From Georgenia_A wangjunii (lineage in GTDB: Bacteria > Actinomycetota > Actinomycetes > Actinomycetales > Actinomycetaceae): a stretch of 64,000 nucleotides of DNA. Numbering within the stretch: position 1 is the stretch's first letter; the number at the start of each line of letters is the position of its first letter. Both the position numbers and the translations under genes were made by a program. The notes below the pieces were generated by a model, which did no database searches, was not told the DNA's origin, and saw only the letters and a list, made by a program, of their open reading frames with translations. The stretch lies in the NCBI RefSeq assembly GCF_036421915.1, contig NZ_JAZGOM010000007.1, one strand, 5' to 3'. Of this stretch, positions 1-9,109 are shown in pieces.

Positions 1-2340
1 GAGCTCGAGGTCATCGTCGCCCTCAACTTCCCCGGCTACTTCCTCATCGTCCACGAGATCGTCGAGTTCTGCCGGGCCCAGCACATCCTGTGCCAGGGGC
101 GCGGGTCGGCGGCCAACTCGGCCGTGTGCTTCGCGCTGGGCATCACGGCCGTCGACGCGGTCCAGCACAGCCTCCTGTTCGAGCGCTTCCTCTCACCCGG
201 GCGCTCCGGCCCTCCGGACATCGACCTCGACATCGAGTCCGGCCGGCGCGAGGAGGTCATCCAGTTCGTCTACTCCCGCTACGGGCGCACCCACGCCGCG
301 CAGGTCGCCAACGTCATCTCCTACCGGCCGCGCTCGGCCGTGCGTGACGCCGCCCGCGCGCTCGGGTACGACGTCGGCCAGCAGGACGCGTGGAGCAAGA
401 GCATCGAGCGGTGGCGGAGCCTGCGCTCGGCCGACGACGGCGACTCCGGGGAGCAGCGCACCCGCGACGGCCGGGCACCGGCCCCCGCCGACGACGTGAG
501 CGGCATCCCCGAGGTGGTGCTCGACGTCGCCGAGCAGATGCTGCGCCTGCCGCGGCACCTCGGCATCCACTCCGGCGGCATGGTGCTGTGCGACCGCCCC
601 GTCATCGAGGTGTGCCCGGTGGAGTGGGCGACGATGCCGGGACGCACCGTCCTGCAGTGGGACAAGGACGACTGCGCCGACGCCGGCCTCGTCAAGTTCG
701 ACCTCCTCGGGTTGGGGATGCTCACGGCCCTGCGCATCGCCTTCGACACGATCAACGCGGCGCAGGGGCGCACGGGGGCCGACGAGCTGGGGCTGCACTC
801 CCTGCCGCAGGAGGACCCAGCGGTCTACGACCTCCTCTGCGCCGCGGACACCGTCGGCCTGTTCCAGGTGGAGTCCCGCGCCCAGATGGCGACGCTGCCG
901 CGCCTGCGTCCCCGCGAGTTCTACGACATCGTCGTCGAGGTCGCCCTCATCCGTCCCGGCCCCATCCAGGGCGACTCGGTCAACCCCTACATCAACCGGC
1001 GCCGGGGGCGGGAGAAGGTCACCTACCTCCACCCGCTGCTCGAGCCGGCGCTGTCCAAGACCCTCGGCGTGCCGCTCTTCCAGGAACAGCTCATGCAGAT
1101 CGCCATCGACGTCGCGGACTTCAGCCCGGCCGAGGCGGACCAGCTCCGCAAGGCCATGGGCTCCAAACGCTCGACCGAGCGGATGGAGGCCCTGCACGCC
1201 CGGCTCCTCGCGGGCATGGCGGGCAACGGGATCGCCGGTGACGTCGCCGAGAAGATCTACGACAAGCTCAAGGCGTTCGCCGACTTCGGCTTCCCCGAGT
1301 CCCACGCGTTCTCCTTCGCCTACCTCGTCTACGCCAGCGCGTGGCTCAAGGTCCACCACCCCGAGGCCTTCTACGCCGCCCTCCTCGCGGCCCAACCCAT
1401 GGGCTTCTACTCCCCGCAGTCCCTCGTCGCCGACGCGCGCCGGCACGGCGTGCAGGTGCTGCGCGCGGACGTCCAGGTCTCGGCGGCGCAGGCGAGCGTC
1501 GAGCCGGTGGCCGGCGCTGCCGCTGCGTCGACGGCAGCGGGGTCCGTCGACGCGACGGGGTCTGCCGGCGCATCGGGTTCGGTGGGCACGCCGCCGGCGG
1601 CCGGCCACGACGGCGGCCGCCTCGTCCACCCTCACCCGGACCTCGCCGTCCGGCTGGGCCTCGCGCCCGTGCGCGGGCTCGGGGAGAAGACCGCCGAGCG
1701 GATCGTCGCCGAGCGCGAGCGCGGCGGCCCCTTCGCCGACCTCGCCGACCTGGCCCGGCGGGTGCGGCTCACCGCGGCGCAGCTCGAGGCCCTGGCCACG
1801 GCCGGGGCGCTCGACTCCTTCGGCCTCGGGCGGCGCGCTGCCCTCTGGGCGGCCGGGACCCTCGCCGGGGAGCACGGGGTGCTCGCCGGGACCGCGGTCG
1901 GGTACGAGGCACCCGTCCTGCCCGGGATGGAGGACGTCGAGGTCGCGGTCGCGGACGTGTGGGCCACCGGGGTCTCCCCGGACAGCTTCCCCACCCAGTT
2001 CCTGCGCCCGCAGCTGGACGCCACCGGGGTGGTCGCCATCGGAGACCTCGCCCGGTGCGAGCCGGGCGTGCGCGTGCGCGTCGCCGGCGTCGTCACCCAC
2101 CGCCAGCGCCCCGGCACGGCCGGGGGAGTGACCTTCCTGTCGCTCGAGGACGAGACCGGCCTGCTCAACGTCGTGTGCAGCCCGGGACTGTGGAGCAGGT
2201 ACCGCCGTCCCGCCCGCACGAGCGCGGCGCTCATCGTCCGCGGCAGCCTCGAGCGGGCCGACGGCGTCACCAACCTCGTCGCCGAGCACCTCGAGAACCT
2301 GCCGCTGCGAGTCCAGGCCACCTCGCGCGACTTCCGCTGA
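1..2340 (+). CDS. dnaE2: Error-prone DNA polymerase III alpha subunit (DnaE2/ImuC), 5' truncated by window edge
   Basis: The reading frame is open from base 1, so the start and the N-terminal PHP domain lie outside the window; 779 residues are visible. Seen: the C-family polymerase signature GRGSAANS near visible residue 34, the catalytic PDIDLDIES block near 72-80, a helix-hairpin-helix (LGEKTAERIVAERERGG) near 560-580 and an OB-fold at about 675-775. GRGSAANSAVC and the short C-terminus after the OB-fold are typical of DnaE2/ImuC rather than replicative DnaE1. The family does mutagenic translesion synthesis with ImuA'/ImuB in the SOS response. No imuA/imuB is visible, so they may lie upstream. 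A low-complexity Ala/Ser/Gly insert (residues about 500-540) precedes the HhH. Confidence 0.93.
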   Translation, partial: ELEVIVALNFPGYFLIVHEIVEFCRAQHILCQGRGSAANSAVCFALGITAVDAVQHSLLFERFLSPGRSGPPDIDLDIESGRREEVIQFVYSRYGRTHAAQVANVISYRPRSAVRDAARALGYDVGQQDAWSKSIERWRSLRSADDGDSGEQRTRDGRAPAPADDVSGIPEVVLDVAEQMLRLPRHLGIHSGGMVLCDRPVIEVCPVEWATMPGRTVLQWDKDDCADAGLVKFDLLGLGMLTALRIAFDTINAAQGRTGADELGLHSLPQEDPAVYDLLCAADTVGLFQVESRAQMATLPRLRPREFYDIVVEVALIRPGPIQGDSVNPYINRRRGREKVTYLHPLLEPALSKTLGVPLFQEQLMQIAIDVADFSPAEADQLRKAMGSKRSTERMEALHARLLAGMAGNGIAGDVAEKIYDKLKAFADFGFPESHAFSFAYLVYASAWLKVHHPEAFYAALLAAQPMGFYSPQSLVADARRHGVQVLRADVQVSAAQASVEPVAGAAAASTAAGSVDATGSAGASGSVGTPPAAGHDGGRLVHPHPDLAVRLGLAPVRGLGEKTAERIVAERERGGPFADLADLARRVRLTAAQLEALATAGALDSFGLGRRAALWAAGTLAGEHGVLAGTAVGYEAPVLPGMEDVEVAVADVWATGVSPDSFPTQFLRPQLDATGVVAIGDLARCEPGVRVRVAGVVTHRQRPGTAGGVTFLSLEDETGLLNVVCSPGLWSRYRRPARTSAALIVRGSLERADGVTNLVAEHLENLPLRVQATSRDFR

Positions 2341-2418
2341 GGCCGCGCCCGCGAGGCATGGACGACGGCGTGCGGGCCGCGGCCGAGAGCGCCGGCGGAG
2401 GCTAGGCGGGCGCGGCGT

Positions 2419-2500
2419 CCTGCCCGTGGCTGCTCAGGCCGGCGCGGCACCCTGCCTGTGGCTGCTCAGGCCAGCGCGGCACCCTGCCTTGGGCTCAGGC
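2419..2500. repeat. Short tandem repeat, 32-bp unit, about 2.5 copies
   Basis: Copies begin at 2419 and 2451 and differ at only a few positions; a partial third begins at 2483. It lies between the convergent ends of dnaE2 and the AI-2E permease gene and overlaps the permease stop codon. Nothing else is seen in 2341-2494. Confidence 0.6.
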
Positions 2501-3841
2501 GCGCGCGGAGGCTTTGCCCTCGGCGGTATCGGCCTCGTCCGTCGGCTCCTCGCGGGTGTCCCCAGGCTCCTCGGGGTCCTCCATCGGCGGGTCCGGCTCG
2601 TGCAGGGAGGACCACACGGCCCAGATGACCGCGAGGAGCGGGATGGCGACGACGGCGCCGAGGAGGCCCGCGAGGAACGTCCCCGCCGTCACGCCCAGGG
2701 CGACGACGACCGGGTGGAGCGAGACCTGCCGGCCCATGACGAGCGGCTGGAGCAGGTGCCCCTCGATCTGACCGATGAGCGCGATGCCGATCGTGACGAC
2801 CAGCGCGGCGACGAAGCCCTCGGCCGCCAGCGCGACGACCGCCGCGATGATCATGGCCGCCGGGGCGCCGATGAGCGGGATGAACGCGCCGATGAAGACG
2901 AGGACGGCGAGCGGGGCCGCGAGGGGCACCCCGACGATGATGAGGAGGACGAACGCGAGCACGCCGTCGGCGAGCGCGACGATCATCGTCCCGCGCGCGT
3001 AGCCGGAGAACGTGTACCAGCCGGCCCCGGCGGCGACGTCGACCTTGCCGCGCGAGCGCGCCGGGAGCTGGTTGAGGAACCAGCGCCACATCGTGCCGCC
3101 GCTGCTGAGGAAGAAGACCGTGACGAAGAGGCTGAGGGCCAGGACCGTGAAGGCGATCGCCACGGCGCCGGCGTTGCTCAGCACCTGCCCGGCGAGGTCG
3201 CCCGCGTTCTCCTGGATGTACTCCTGCCCCTGGGCGACGAGCCCGTTGATCCAGTCGATGATCTCGGCCTGGGTGAAGTGGATCGGCAACGGTCCCGACT
3301 CGAGGAAGTCGAGGATCGTGTCGATGCCGTCCCCGAACTGGTTCGCCAGGTCCTCCCACTGGCCCGTCACCGAGGTGACGACGTACGTGAGGATCCCCGC
3401 CACGATCCCGAAGGAGCCGAGCAGGGTGATGGCCGTGGCCAAGGGTCTGGGCATGTACTGGGCGAGCCCGGAGACGATCGGGTAGAGCACCGACGTCACG
3501 ACCGCCGCGAGGAAGACCGCGATGAAGACGACCTGGATGCGTGACGTCGCGAAGACGACCATGGCGATGACGATGACCATGCCGATGACGAACCACGCGC
3601 TGAGCCCGTACTTGCGCACCCAGCGGGGGACACCGTCGTTGTCGCGGTCGGCGCGCATCGTGCGCTCGGGCAGGCGGCGGACCGAGAGCCGCCCCGCGTA
3701 GTGGGGGCGGGGAGAGGCGGTCGGACGGGCCGGGCCCTTGCGCGTGACCAGGGGGGCGGCACCGCTGCGCAGGGCGTCCGACGAGCCTCCCGACCCCTGG
3801 TCCGACGACGCACGACGACGCACCCTGCCAAAGAGCCTCAT
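2495..3841 (-). CDS. AI-2E family transporter (PF01594-type membrane permease)
   Basis: 448 residues from an ATG at 3841. A basic, probably cytoplasmic N-terminus of about 90 residues is followed by roughly eight hydrophobic segments in the family pattern: a pair near residues 92-135, one near 150-175, then after a soluble region the cluster LALSLFVTVFFLSSG, a conserved GxxxG-rich stretch with IGAFIPLIGAP, and GQIEGHLLQPLVMGR. A short acidic tail ends the protein. The family includes E. coli TqsA/YdiK and some Na+/H+ antiporters; the substrate cannot be told from sequence. The gene lies 130 bp downstream of the kinase gene on the same strand. That spacer holds nothing recognisable. Confidence 0.85.
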   Translation of the reverse strand: MRLFGRVRRRASSDQGSGGSSDALRSGAAPLVTRKGPARPTASPRPHYAGRLSVRRLPERTMRADRDNDGVPRWVRKYGLSAWFVIGMVIVIAMVVFATSRIQVVFIAVFLAAVVTSVLYPIVSGLAQYMPRPLATAITLLGSFGIVAGILTYVVTSVTGQWEDLANQFGDGIDTILDFLESGPLPIHFTQAEIIDWINGLVAQGQEYIQENAGDLAGQVLSNAGAVAIAFTVLALSLFVTVFFLSSGGTMWRWFLNQLPARSRGKVDVAAGAGWYTFSGYARGTMIVALADGVLAFVLLIIVGVPLAAPLAVLVFIGAFIPLIGAPAAMIIAAVVALAAEGFVAALVVTIGIALIGQIEGHLLQPLVMGRQVSLHPVVVALGVTAGTFLAGLLGAVVAIPLLAVIWAVWSSLHEPDPPMEDPEEPGDTREEPTDEADTAEGKASARA

Positions 3842-3971
3842 CGCTGCCCTCGTCCTCCTCGCGCCGCCACCGGTCAATGATCGCTGCCAGTCTGCACCAC
3901 CGGTCCGTTCCCGGCCCGGCAGCACCGGGGCGCGCCGCAGAGCCGGCCGGCTTGCTGCACGGGGGAAGCAC

Positions 3972-4949
3972 TCAGCCCATGAGGCGCGCCCAGGCCCGCG
4001 CCTGGTCCAGCTCGGCCCGCACCCGGGTGCGCTGCGGGCGCCCGTGCGTCGCCGCCCGCCACAGCGCGCCCTCGACCGTCCGCGCCGCGGCCCACGCGGC
4101 GATGCGGGACGGCTCGAGCCCGACGGTTGAGGCAAGGAGCCGGGTGCGGCCCCGGAGCGCCCCGACGGCGTCCTCCTCCCGGAACGGGTCACCGACCTGG
4201 GTGAGCAGCGGCCACGGGTCGTAGGCGGCGTCGCCCACGAGCGGCTTCGGGTCGATCGCCACCCAGCGGCGCAGGCCGCGGGCGTCGTCGTGAGCGAGGA
4301 CGTTGCCGGGGTTGAGGTCACCGTGGACGACGGTGACGCCGGGTGCCGATCCAGGCAGGTCCCGCCACAGCGCCGCGGCCTCGGCGAGCAGGCCACGGTC
4401 GGCCTCGAGCCCGCCTGCGTGCTCACCGGCGCGGGTCTCGATGAGGTCCGCCAACCCCTGCGCCTCGTCGGCGAGGGCCGGGATGCCGGTGCCGGCAGGG
4501 ACGCCCGCCGTGTGGAGGCGGGCGAGGAGCTCGGCGCCGACGGCGACCCGGCGGGTGGGGGCCAGCTCGGCGAGCTCGTGGTCATCCTCGAGGCCGTGCC
4601 CTGGCCGCAGGCGGCGCAGGAGGAGCGCCCAGTCGGCGGCGTCGTGGTCGAGGAGCTCGACGGCACCGGCGTCGACCCAGTGCACGAGCGCGGCCCCCTC
4701 CCACCGGGCCTCCTGGTGGGGGAAGAGGACCTTGAGGACGACGTCGGCCCCGCGCGCCCCGGTGCCGGGCGCCGTCCACGCCGTCGTGCCGGCCGTGAAC
4801 GGTTCCGCCAGCCGCAGGTGCCAGCGCTCGCGGGCGCGAGCCACCCGGTCCGGCAGTCCGGCGAGCCAGTCGGGACCGCCCTCGAGCGCGGTGACGTTGT
4901 CACGCAGGGCGTCGGGGACGGTGAGGGCGGGGGGTCGTCGGCTCGGCAC
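3972..4949 (-). CDS. Aminoglycoside/hydroxyurea phosphotransferase-like kinase (APH(6) family)
   Basis: 325 residues from a GTG at 4949. The kinase catalytic loop is VVHGDLNPGNVLA (residues about 210-222) and the metal-binding segment is WVAIDPKPLVGDAAYDPWPLL (about 232-252). The IDPKPLxGDxAYD block is characteristic of the APH(6)/StrB and hydroxyurea-kinase branch (PF04655). The nucleotide-binding Lys is probably in VVLKVLFP (about residue 73). Members phosphorylate streptomycin-type aminoglycosides, but many chromosomal actinobacterial copies have no proven resistance role, so an antibiotic substrate is inference. It is divergent from the epimerase gene at 5017 with a 67-bp spacer. Confidence 0.85.
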   Translation of the reverse strand: MPSRRPPALTVPDALRDNVTALEGGPDWLAGLPDRVARARERWHLRLAEPFTAGTTAWTAPGTGARGADVVLKVLFPHQEARWEGAALVHWVDAGAVELLDHDAADWALLLRRLRPGHGLEDDHELAELAPTRRVAVGAELLARLHTAGVPAGTGIPALADEAQGLADLIETRAGEHAGGLEADRGLLAEAAALWRDLPGSAPGVTVVHGDLNPGNVLAHDDARGLRRWVAIDPKPLVGDAAYDPWPLLTQVGDPFREEDAVGALRGRTRLLASTVGLEPSRIAAWAAARTVEGALWRAATHGRPQRTRVRAELDQARAWARLMG

Positions 4950-5016
4950 GGCTCCAGGCTAGGCGCCCGGCCGTCGGTCGCAGGCCGCCCGCGGACGATG
5001 CCGCTACGTTCGGCAC

Positions 5017-5919
5017 ATGGCAACGACCGACCTCCCCCCCGCTGAGCTTCCGCCCAGCGTCCGGCTCGTCCCCGGAGCGCTCGACCGCCTCGTCGTCGAG
5101 ACGCCGGCCTCGACCGCGGAGATCGTCCTCCAGGGCGCCCACGTCACCGCGTGGGCGCCGCGCGGGGCGCAGCCCGTGCTGTTCACGAGCACCGAGGCTG
5201 ACTTCGAGCCGGGCGTCCCGGTCCGTGGCGGCGTGCCGATCTGCTTCCCGTGGTTCGGCAAGGGCAGGGACAAGGACCGCACGCCTCAGCACGGGTTCGC
5301 CCGGACGCTGCCGTGGAGCCTCGTCGCGGTGACGGAGGAGGGGGACGCCGTCACCGTCGTCCTCCGGCTCACGGACGACGAGGCGACGCGCGCCTCGGCG
5401 TGGGCGCACCCGTTCGAGGCGACGTACCGCGTGAGCGTGGGCCAGGTGCTCAGCCTCGCCCTCGAGGTCCGCAACACCGGCGGTGAGCCGTTCACGTTCG
5501 AGGAGGCGCTGCACACGTACTTCGCCGTGAGCGACCTCGCCGAGGCCACCCTGGGGGGCCTCGAGGGCGCCGAGTACGTCGACACCGTCGAGGGGGAGAC
5601 CCGGCGGGAGGAGGCGCCCGTCCGGCTCGAGGGGTTCGCCGACCGGGTCTACCCCGGCTCCGAGTCGGACCTCGTCCTCACCGACCCCGGCCACGGCCGT
5701 GTGATCCGCAACACGAAGCGGCGCTCGCGGTCGACCATCGTGTGGAACCCGGGCGCCGCGAACGCGGCCGCCATGGCGGACTTCGGCGACGACGAGTGGC
5801 CCGCCATGATCTGCGCGGAGACTGGGAATGTGTGGGATGACGCGGTCGAGCTCGCTCCCGGCGAGAGCCACACGATGACCGTCGAGCTCAGCGTCGAGGA
5901 CCTCGACGGCGCCCGCTGA
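5017..5919 (+). CDS. D-hexose-6-phosphate mutarotase (YeaD family)
   Basis: 300 residues, a full-length galactose-mutarotase-fold protein. Family motifs seen: GGVPICFPWFG (about residues 71-81), the catalytic-His block TPQHGFAR (about 89-96), EALHTYF (about 165-171) with the second conserved His, and AETGNVWDDA with the likely catalytic Glu (about 268-277). The family interconverts alpha and beta anomers of glucose-6-phosphate and related hexose-6-phosphates in the cytosol. The ATG at 5017 sits where homologues begin. Confidence 0.9.
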   Translation: MATTDLPPAELPPSVRLVPGALDRLVVETPASTAEIVLQGAHVTAWAPRGAQPVLFTSTEADFEPGVPVRGGVPICFPWFGKGRDKDRTPQHGFARTLPWSLVAVTEEGDAVTVVLRLTDDEATRASAWAHPFEATYRVSVGQVLSLALEVRNTGGEPFTFEEALHTYFAVSDLAEATLGGLEGAEYVDTVEGETRREEAPVRLEGFADRVYPGSESDLVLTDPGHGRVIRNTKRRSRSTIVWNPGAANAAAMADFGDDEWPAMICAETGNVWDDAVELAPGESHTMTVELSVEDLDGAR

Positions 5920-5978
5920 GCGGGTCCGAGAGCGTCCCCGCACCCCTTGAGCGGGTTCGAGAACGCCCCGGCACCCGT
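5917..5978. repeat. Imperfect tandem duplication, 31-bp unit, two copies
   Basis: The block starting at the epimerase stop codon (5917) is repeated with a few changes from 5948. The second copy runs up to the likely -10 element of the tRNA promoter, so a local duplication may have shaped the promoter spacer. Confidence 0.5.
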
Positions 5979-5986
5979 GCTATCTT
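5956..5986 (+). promoter_or_regulatory. Candidate promoter of tRNA-Leu
   Basis: TATCTT at 5981-5986 is directly preceded by TGC, an extended -10 (TGn). A weak -35 match, TTCGAG, lies at 5956-5961 with 19-bp spacing. The mature tRNA begins 42 bp downstream. This is a consensus match only. Confidence 0.4.
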
Positions 5987-6027
5987 TGCGGTCGTCGCGA
6001 GGCCCGAAAGGGTCCTGGCGGCCACTC

Positions 6028-6112
6028 GTCCGAGTGGCGGAAATGGCAGACGCGCTAGCTTGAGGTGCTAGTGCCCGTATAGGGCGTGGGGGTTCAAGTC
6101 CCCCCTCGGACA
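6028..6112 (+). tRNA. tRNA-Leu (anticodon GAG)
   Basis: An 85-nt class II tRNA. The acceptor stem GTCCGAG (6028-6034) pairs with CTCGGAC (6105-6111), followed by discriminator A at 6112. The anticodon stem CTAGC/GCTAG (6055-6059/6067-6071) encloses a seven-base loop with GAG at 6062-6064, reading CUC/CUU. A long variable arm (about 6072-6087) and a T-arm with the GTTCAAG core are present. CCA is not encoded. Confidence 0.95.
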
Positions 6113-6131
6113 CTCGTTGAGACAGCGACAC

Positions 6132-6165
6132 GAAAGGCCCCTGACCCGCCGGTCAGGGGCCTTTC
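6132..6165. terminator. Rho-independent-type hairpin after tRNA-Leu
   Basis: Perfect 15-bp inverted repeat (6132-6146 and 6151-6165) with a 4-nt loop, beginning GAAAGG and ending CCTTTC. The A and T runs at its edges allow function on both strands. It lies 20 bp after the tRNA. Confidence 0.85.
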
Positions 6166-6185
6166 GCGTGCTGCGGCGGCGCCGG

Positions 6186-6265
6186 CGGGTATCTCGCGCC
6201 GCGGGATACCCGTCGACGGCGCTGCCGGCCTCGTGCGCCGGGCCGCCGGCCTCGTGCGCCGGGGG
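6186..6265. repeat. Small inverted repeat plus 21-bp tandem duplication
   Basis: CGGGTATC (6186-6193) and GATACCCG (6205-6212) form an 8-bp stem. A 21-bp GC-rich unit is then duplicated from 6224 and 6245. Both lie between the tRNA terminator and the antiporter stop; the 6166-6308 spacer has no gene. Confidence 0.5.
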
Positions 6266-6308
6266 CAGCGGGACGCCCGCGCCGACGGGGCCGACCGTCC
6301 GTCCGCGG

Positions 6309-7886
6309 TCACGCCGGTCGGCGGCGGCTGCGCAGGTCGAGCTCGCGGAGGACCCGGTCCGCGACCTCGGGGTCGGTCCCCGGCTCGTTGCGAGCACGCA
6401 GGACCTCGTCCCGGGCCGCCCGGAAGGCATCGCCCTGGAGCTCCGCCGCGATGGCCCGGTGCCGGCGGAACGCCCGGACGCGCTCGGCGTACTCAGCCGG
6501 GAGCTCGCCCGCCACCGCCTCGTCGAGGCGGCCGAGGAGCTGCTCGAGCCGCTCCATGACCTCCGGGGGGAGGTCGGCGGAACGGGTCCGCTCGCGGACG
6601 TGGGCGACGGCCGCCTGCCGCGCCCGGGCGACCAGCTCGCGTTCCGCTCGCTGCTCCGCCTCGTGCGCGCCGCTCACGCCCAGGACCTTGACGAGGGTCG
6701 GCAGCGTGAGCGCGGGCGCGACGAGCGTGACGAGGACGACGGCGGCGGCGATGACGAGGAGCTCCGAGCGGGCTGCGAGCGGCTGCCCGTCCGTGGCGAC
6801 GGCGGGGATCGCGAGCGCGAGCGCGAGCGTCGCCAGGCCCCGCATGCCGCCCCACGTGAGGATGAGCGACTCCTGCCACGTCCGTGGGGCCACCCAGGGG
6901 TCCTTCGTGCGCCGGTTGAGGGCGAGGAGAAGGAAAAGCCAAAGTGCCCGCACGCCGACGACGACGCCGCAGACGAGGGCCGCGTGCCCCACCATGCGGC
7001 CGAGGTCCGCCCCCGCCCCGGCGACGACCTGGTAGACCTCCACGCCGACGAGGCCGAAGGCGACGCCGGTGACGAGCAGCTCGATGACGTCCCAGAAGGC
7101 CCGCCCCGCGAGCCGGTCCTCGACCGCGTCGCTCCCGCGCGTGCTCGCCGTCTGGACGGCCGCGACGACGACCGCCACGACGCCGGAGGCGTGGAGCTGC
7201 TCGGCGGCGATGTAGACGGCGAACGGCAGGACGAGCGTGATCGCGTTCCGTCCGGCCACGTCGGCGACCCGGTCGGCGAGCCAGCCCGCGGCGAGGGCCG
7301 CCGCGAGGCCGAGGGCGACCGCCAGGACGAGCCCGACGGCGAACTCGCCCAGCACGTCGATCCCGAAGGGACGGCCCGACTGCGTCGAGGCGATGGCGGC
7401 CGTGAAGACGACGATCGCGACGGCGTCGTTGAACAGCCCCTCGCTCTGCAGGGTCGTCGTGAGCCGCCGCGGGATGCCGACCGGCCCGGCGATCGCCTCG
7501 ACCGCGACGGGGTCCGGCGGGGCGACGGCCGCACCGATGGCGATCGCGGCCGCGAGCGTGACGCCGGGGACCACCGCGGCCACCGTGCCGGCGACGGCGG
7601 AGATCGTCACCGCCGTGAGGAGGAACGCCAGCCCGACGACGGCGCGCCACCGCCCCCTGAGCAACGCCCAGGACGTGCGCTGGGCCGTGGCGTAGAGCAG
7701 CGGCGGCAGGAAGAGCGGGAGGATGAGGTGCGGGTCGACGCTGACCTCGCGCCAGGCCGGGACGAGCCCGACGAGCGTCGCCATGAGGACCATGAGCGCC
7801 GGCCACGGCAGCCGCACCTTCTCCCCGATGCCGACGAGGAGGATGGAGCCGAGCATGAGCACGATGACCAGCACGAGAAGGTCCAC
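6309..7886 (-). CDS. CPA1-family Na+/H+ antiporter (NhaP-like)
   Basis: 525 residues from a GTG at 7886. About twelve transmembrane segments fill residues 1-400, followed by a charged cytoplasmic tail of about 120 residues rich in Arg/Glu helices. Family motifs: APPDPVAVEAI (about 112-122), LQSEGLFNDAVAIVVF with the ion-binding Asn-Asp pair (about 136-151) and WGGMRGLATLALAL (about 343-356). Members exchange Na+ (or K+) for protons across the membrane. The gene lies 48 bp downstream of the aldose dehydrogenase gene, probably the last gene of a three-gene minus-strand unit. Confidence 0.93.
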   Translation of the reverse strand: MDLLVLVIVLMLGSILLVGIGEKVRLPWPALMVLMATLVGLVPAWREVSVDPHLILPLFLPPLLYATAQRTSWALLRGRWRAVVGLAFLLTAVTISAVAGTVAAVVPGVTLAAAIAIGAAVAPPDPVAVEAIAGPVGIPRRLTTTLQSEGLFNDAVAIVVFTAAIASTQSGRPFGIDVLGEFAVGLVLAVALGLAAALAAGWLADRVADVAGRNAITLVLPFAVYIAAEQLHASGVVAVVVAAVQTASTRGSDAVEDRLAGRAFWDVIELLVTGVAFGLVGVEVYQVVAGAGADLGRMVGHAALVCGVVVGVRALWLFLLLALNRRTKDPWVAPRTWQESLILTWGGMRGLATLALALAIPAVATDGQPLAARSELLVIAAAVVLVTLVAPALTLPTLVKVLGVSGAHEAEQRAERELVARARQAAVAHVRERTRSADLPPEVMERLEQLLGRLDEAVAGELPAEYAERVRAFRRHRAIAAELQGDAFRAARDEVLRARNEPGTDPEVADRVLRELDLRSRRRPA

Positions 7887-7934
7887 GGGTCAGAGCATAT
7901 GGACGGTGCGCCCCTCGGCCGGTCAGCCAGCCGG

Positions 7935-9107
7935 TCAGCCGGTCAGCCAGTCCTCGTCGAGGACGATGACCTTGTCGTCCCCGTCGCGCGGCTGCCCGCG
8001 GAAGGTGTTGCTCGTCAGCACCCACAGGTCGCCGTCCGGGCCCACCGCGACGGTCCGCAGCCGCCCGTACTCACCCTCGAGGAGCCGCTCGGGCTCCCCC
8101 GTCGCACCGTCGGGGAGCAGCGGGACCCGCCACAGCGACTCCCCGCGCAGGGCGGCGAGGTAGACGGCGTCGTCGGTGACGGCGAGGCCGCTCGGCGAGG
8201 CGTCGGCCGGGTCCCACTGGGCGAGCGGCTCGACGAAGTCCCCGCCCCCGCCGATGCCCTCGACCACCGGCCACCCGTAGTTGCCGCCGGGGGTGATGAG
8301 GTTGAGCTCGTCCCACGTGTTCTGCCCGAACTCGCTGGCGAACAGCCGCCCTGCCGGGTCCCAGCCGAGGCCCTGGACGTTGCGGTGCCCGAGCGAGAGC
8401 ACGAGGGAGCCGTCGGTGGGGTTGCCGGGCGCCGGCTCGCCGTCGGCGGTCATCCGCAGGATCTTGCCCGCGAGGGAACCCGGGTCCTGGGCGGCGCCGG
8501 GGATCCCGGCGTCGCCGGTGGCGACGTAGAGGTGGCCGTCGGGGCCGAAGTCGATGCGCCCGCCGTCGTGATAGCTCTCGCGGGGGATCCCCGCGAGCAC
8601 CACCTCGTCGGGCGTGAGCGTGTCCCCGGAGAGCGTCATCCGCAGGACGCGGTTGTCCTGCGCGGCGGTGAGGTAGACGAAGACGGCGACGTCGTCGTCC
8701 GTCCCGGCGTCGGGGGAGACCGCGATCCCGAGCAGCCCGGCCTCGTTGCCGGCGACGACACCGGGGACGGTGCCGACCACGGCCGGGTCCTCGCCCCGCC
8801 GGACCCGGACGACCTCGGCGGAGTCCCGCAGGGTGACGAGCGCCGACCCGTCGGGGAGGAAGGCCAGGCCCCACGGGACCTCGAGCCCGCTCGCCACGAC
8901 CTCCGGCGGTCGGGGCGCGACCGGGCTCGCCGTGCCGGTGTCCGACGGCGCCGCGTCCGACGGCGTGACCGGTGCGCCCGTCGCCGGGCCGGTCGAGGCG
9001 GGCGGCCCCGACGGCGAGGCAGATGCGCCGTCGTCGGGCTCGGGTCCCGCGCACGCGGCCAGGGTGAGCGCGAGGCCCACCACCCCGGCCACCCCGGCCG
9101 CGCGCAT
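7935..9107 (-). CDS. Lipoprotein PQQ-type aldose sugar dehydrogenase (soluble GDH family)
   Basis: 390 residues. The N-terminus is a lipoprotein signal with lipobox LAAC (Cys about 19), then a Ser/Pro/Thr/Ala-rich linker (20-65), then a six-bladed beta-propeller. Typical segments: GLEVPWGLAFLPDG (about 73-86), GLLGIAVSPD, YHDGGRIDFGPDGHLYVATGDAG (about 178-200), LSLGHRNVQGLGWDP and GQNTWDELNLITPGGNYGWP. The family oxidises aldoses to lactones using PQQ, outside the membrane. I see no PQQ synthesis genes, so the cofactor may be scavenged or the activity may differ. Only 2 bp separate it from the upstream SDR gene. Confidence 0.9.
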   Translation of the reverse strand: MRAAGVAGVVGLALTLAACAGPEPDDGASASPSGPPASTGPATGAPVTPSDAAPSDTGTASPVAPRPPEVVASGLEVPWGLAFLPDGSALVTLRDSAEVVRVRRGEDPAVVGTVPGVVAGNEAGLLGIAVSPDAGTDDDVAVFVYLTAAQDNRVLRMTLSGDTLTPDEVVLAGIPRESYHDGGRIDFGPDGHLYVATGDAGIPGAAQDPGSLAGKILRMTADGEPAPGNPTDGSLVLSLGHRNVQGLGWDPAGRLFASEFGQNTWDELNLITPGGNYGWPVVEGIGGGGDFVEPLAQWDPADASPSGLAVTDDAVYLAALRGESLWRVPLLPDGATGEPERLLEGEYGRLRTVAVGPDGDLWVLTSNTFRGQPRDGDDKVIVLDEDWLTG

Positions 9108-9109
9108 CG

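Noticed and set aside
3972..4949. APH(6)-like kinase as an acquired resistance gene
   Set aside because: GC content and codon use match the neighbours, and no mobile element is nearby. It is more likely a native chromosomal homologue.
6028..6165. tRNA-Leu as a genomic-island attachment site
   Set aside because: No integrase and no partial duplicate of the tRNA 3' end is seen in the window.
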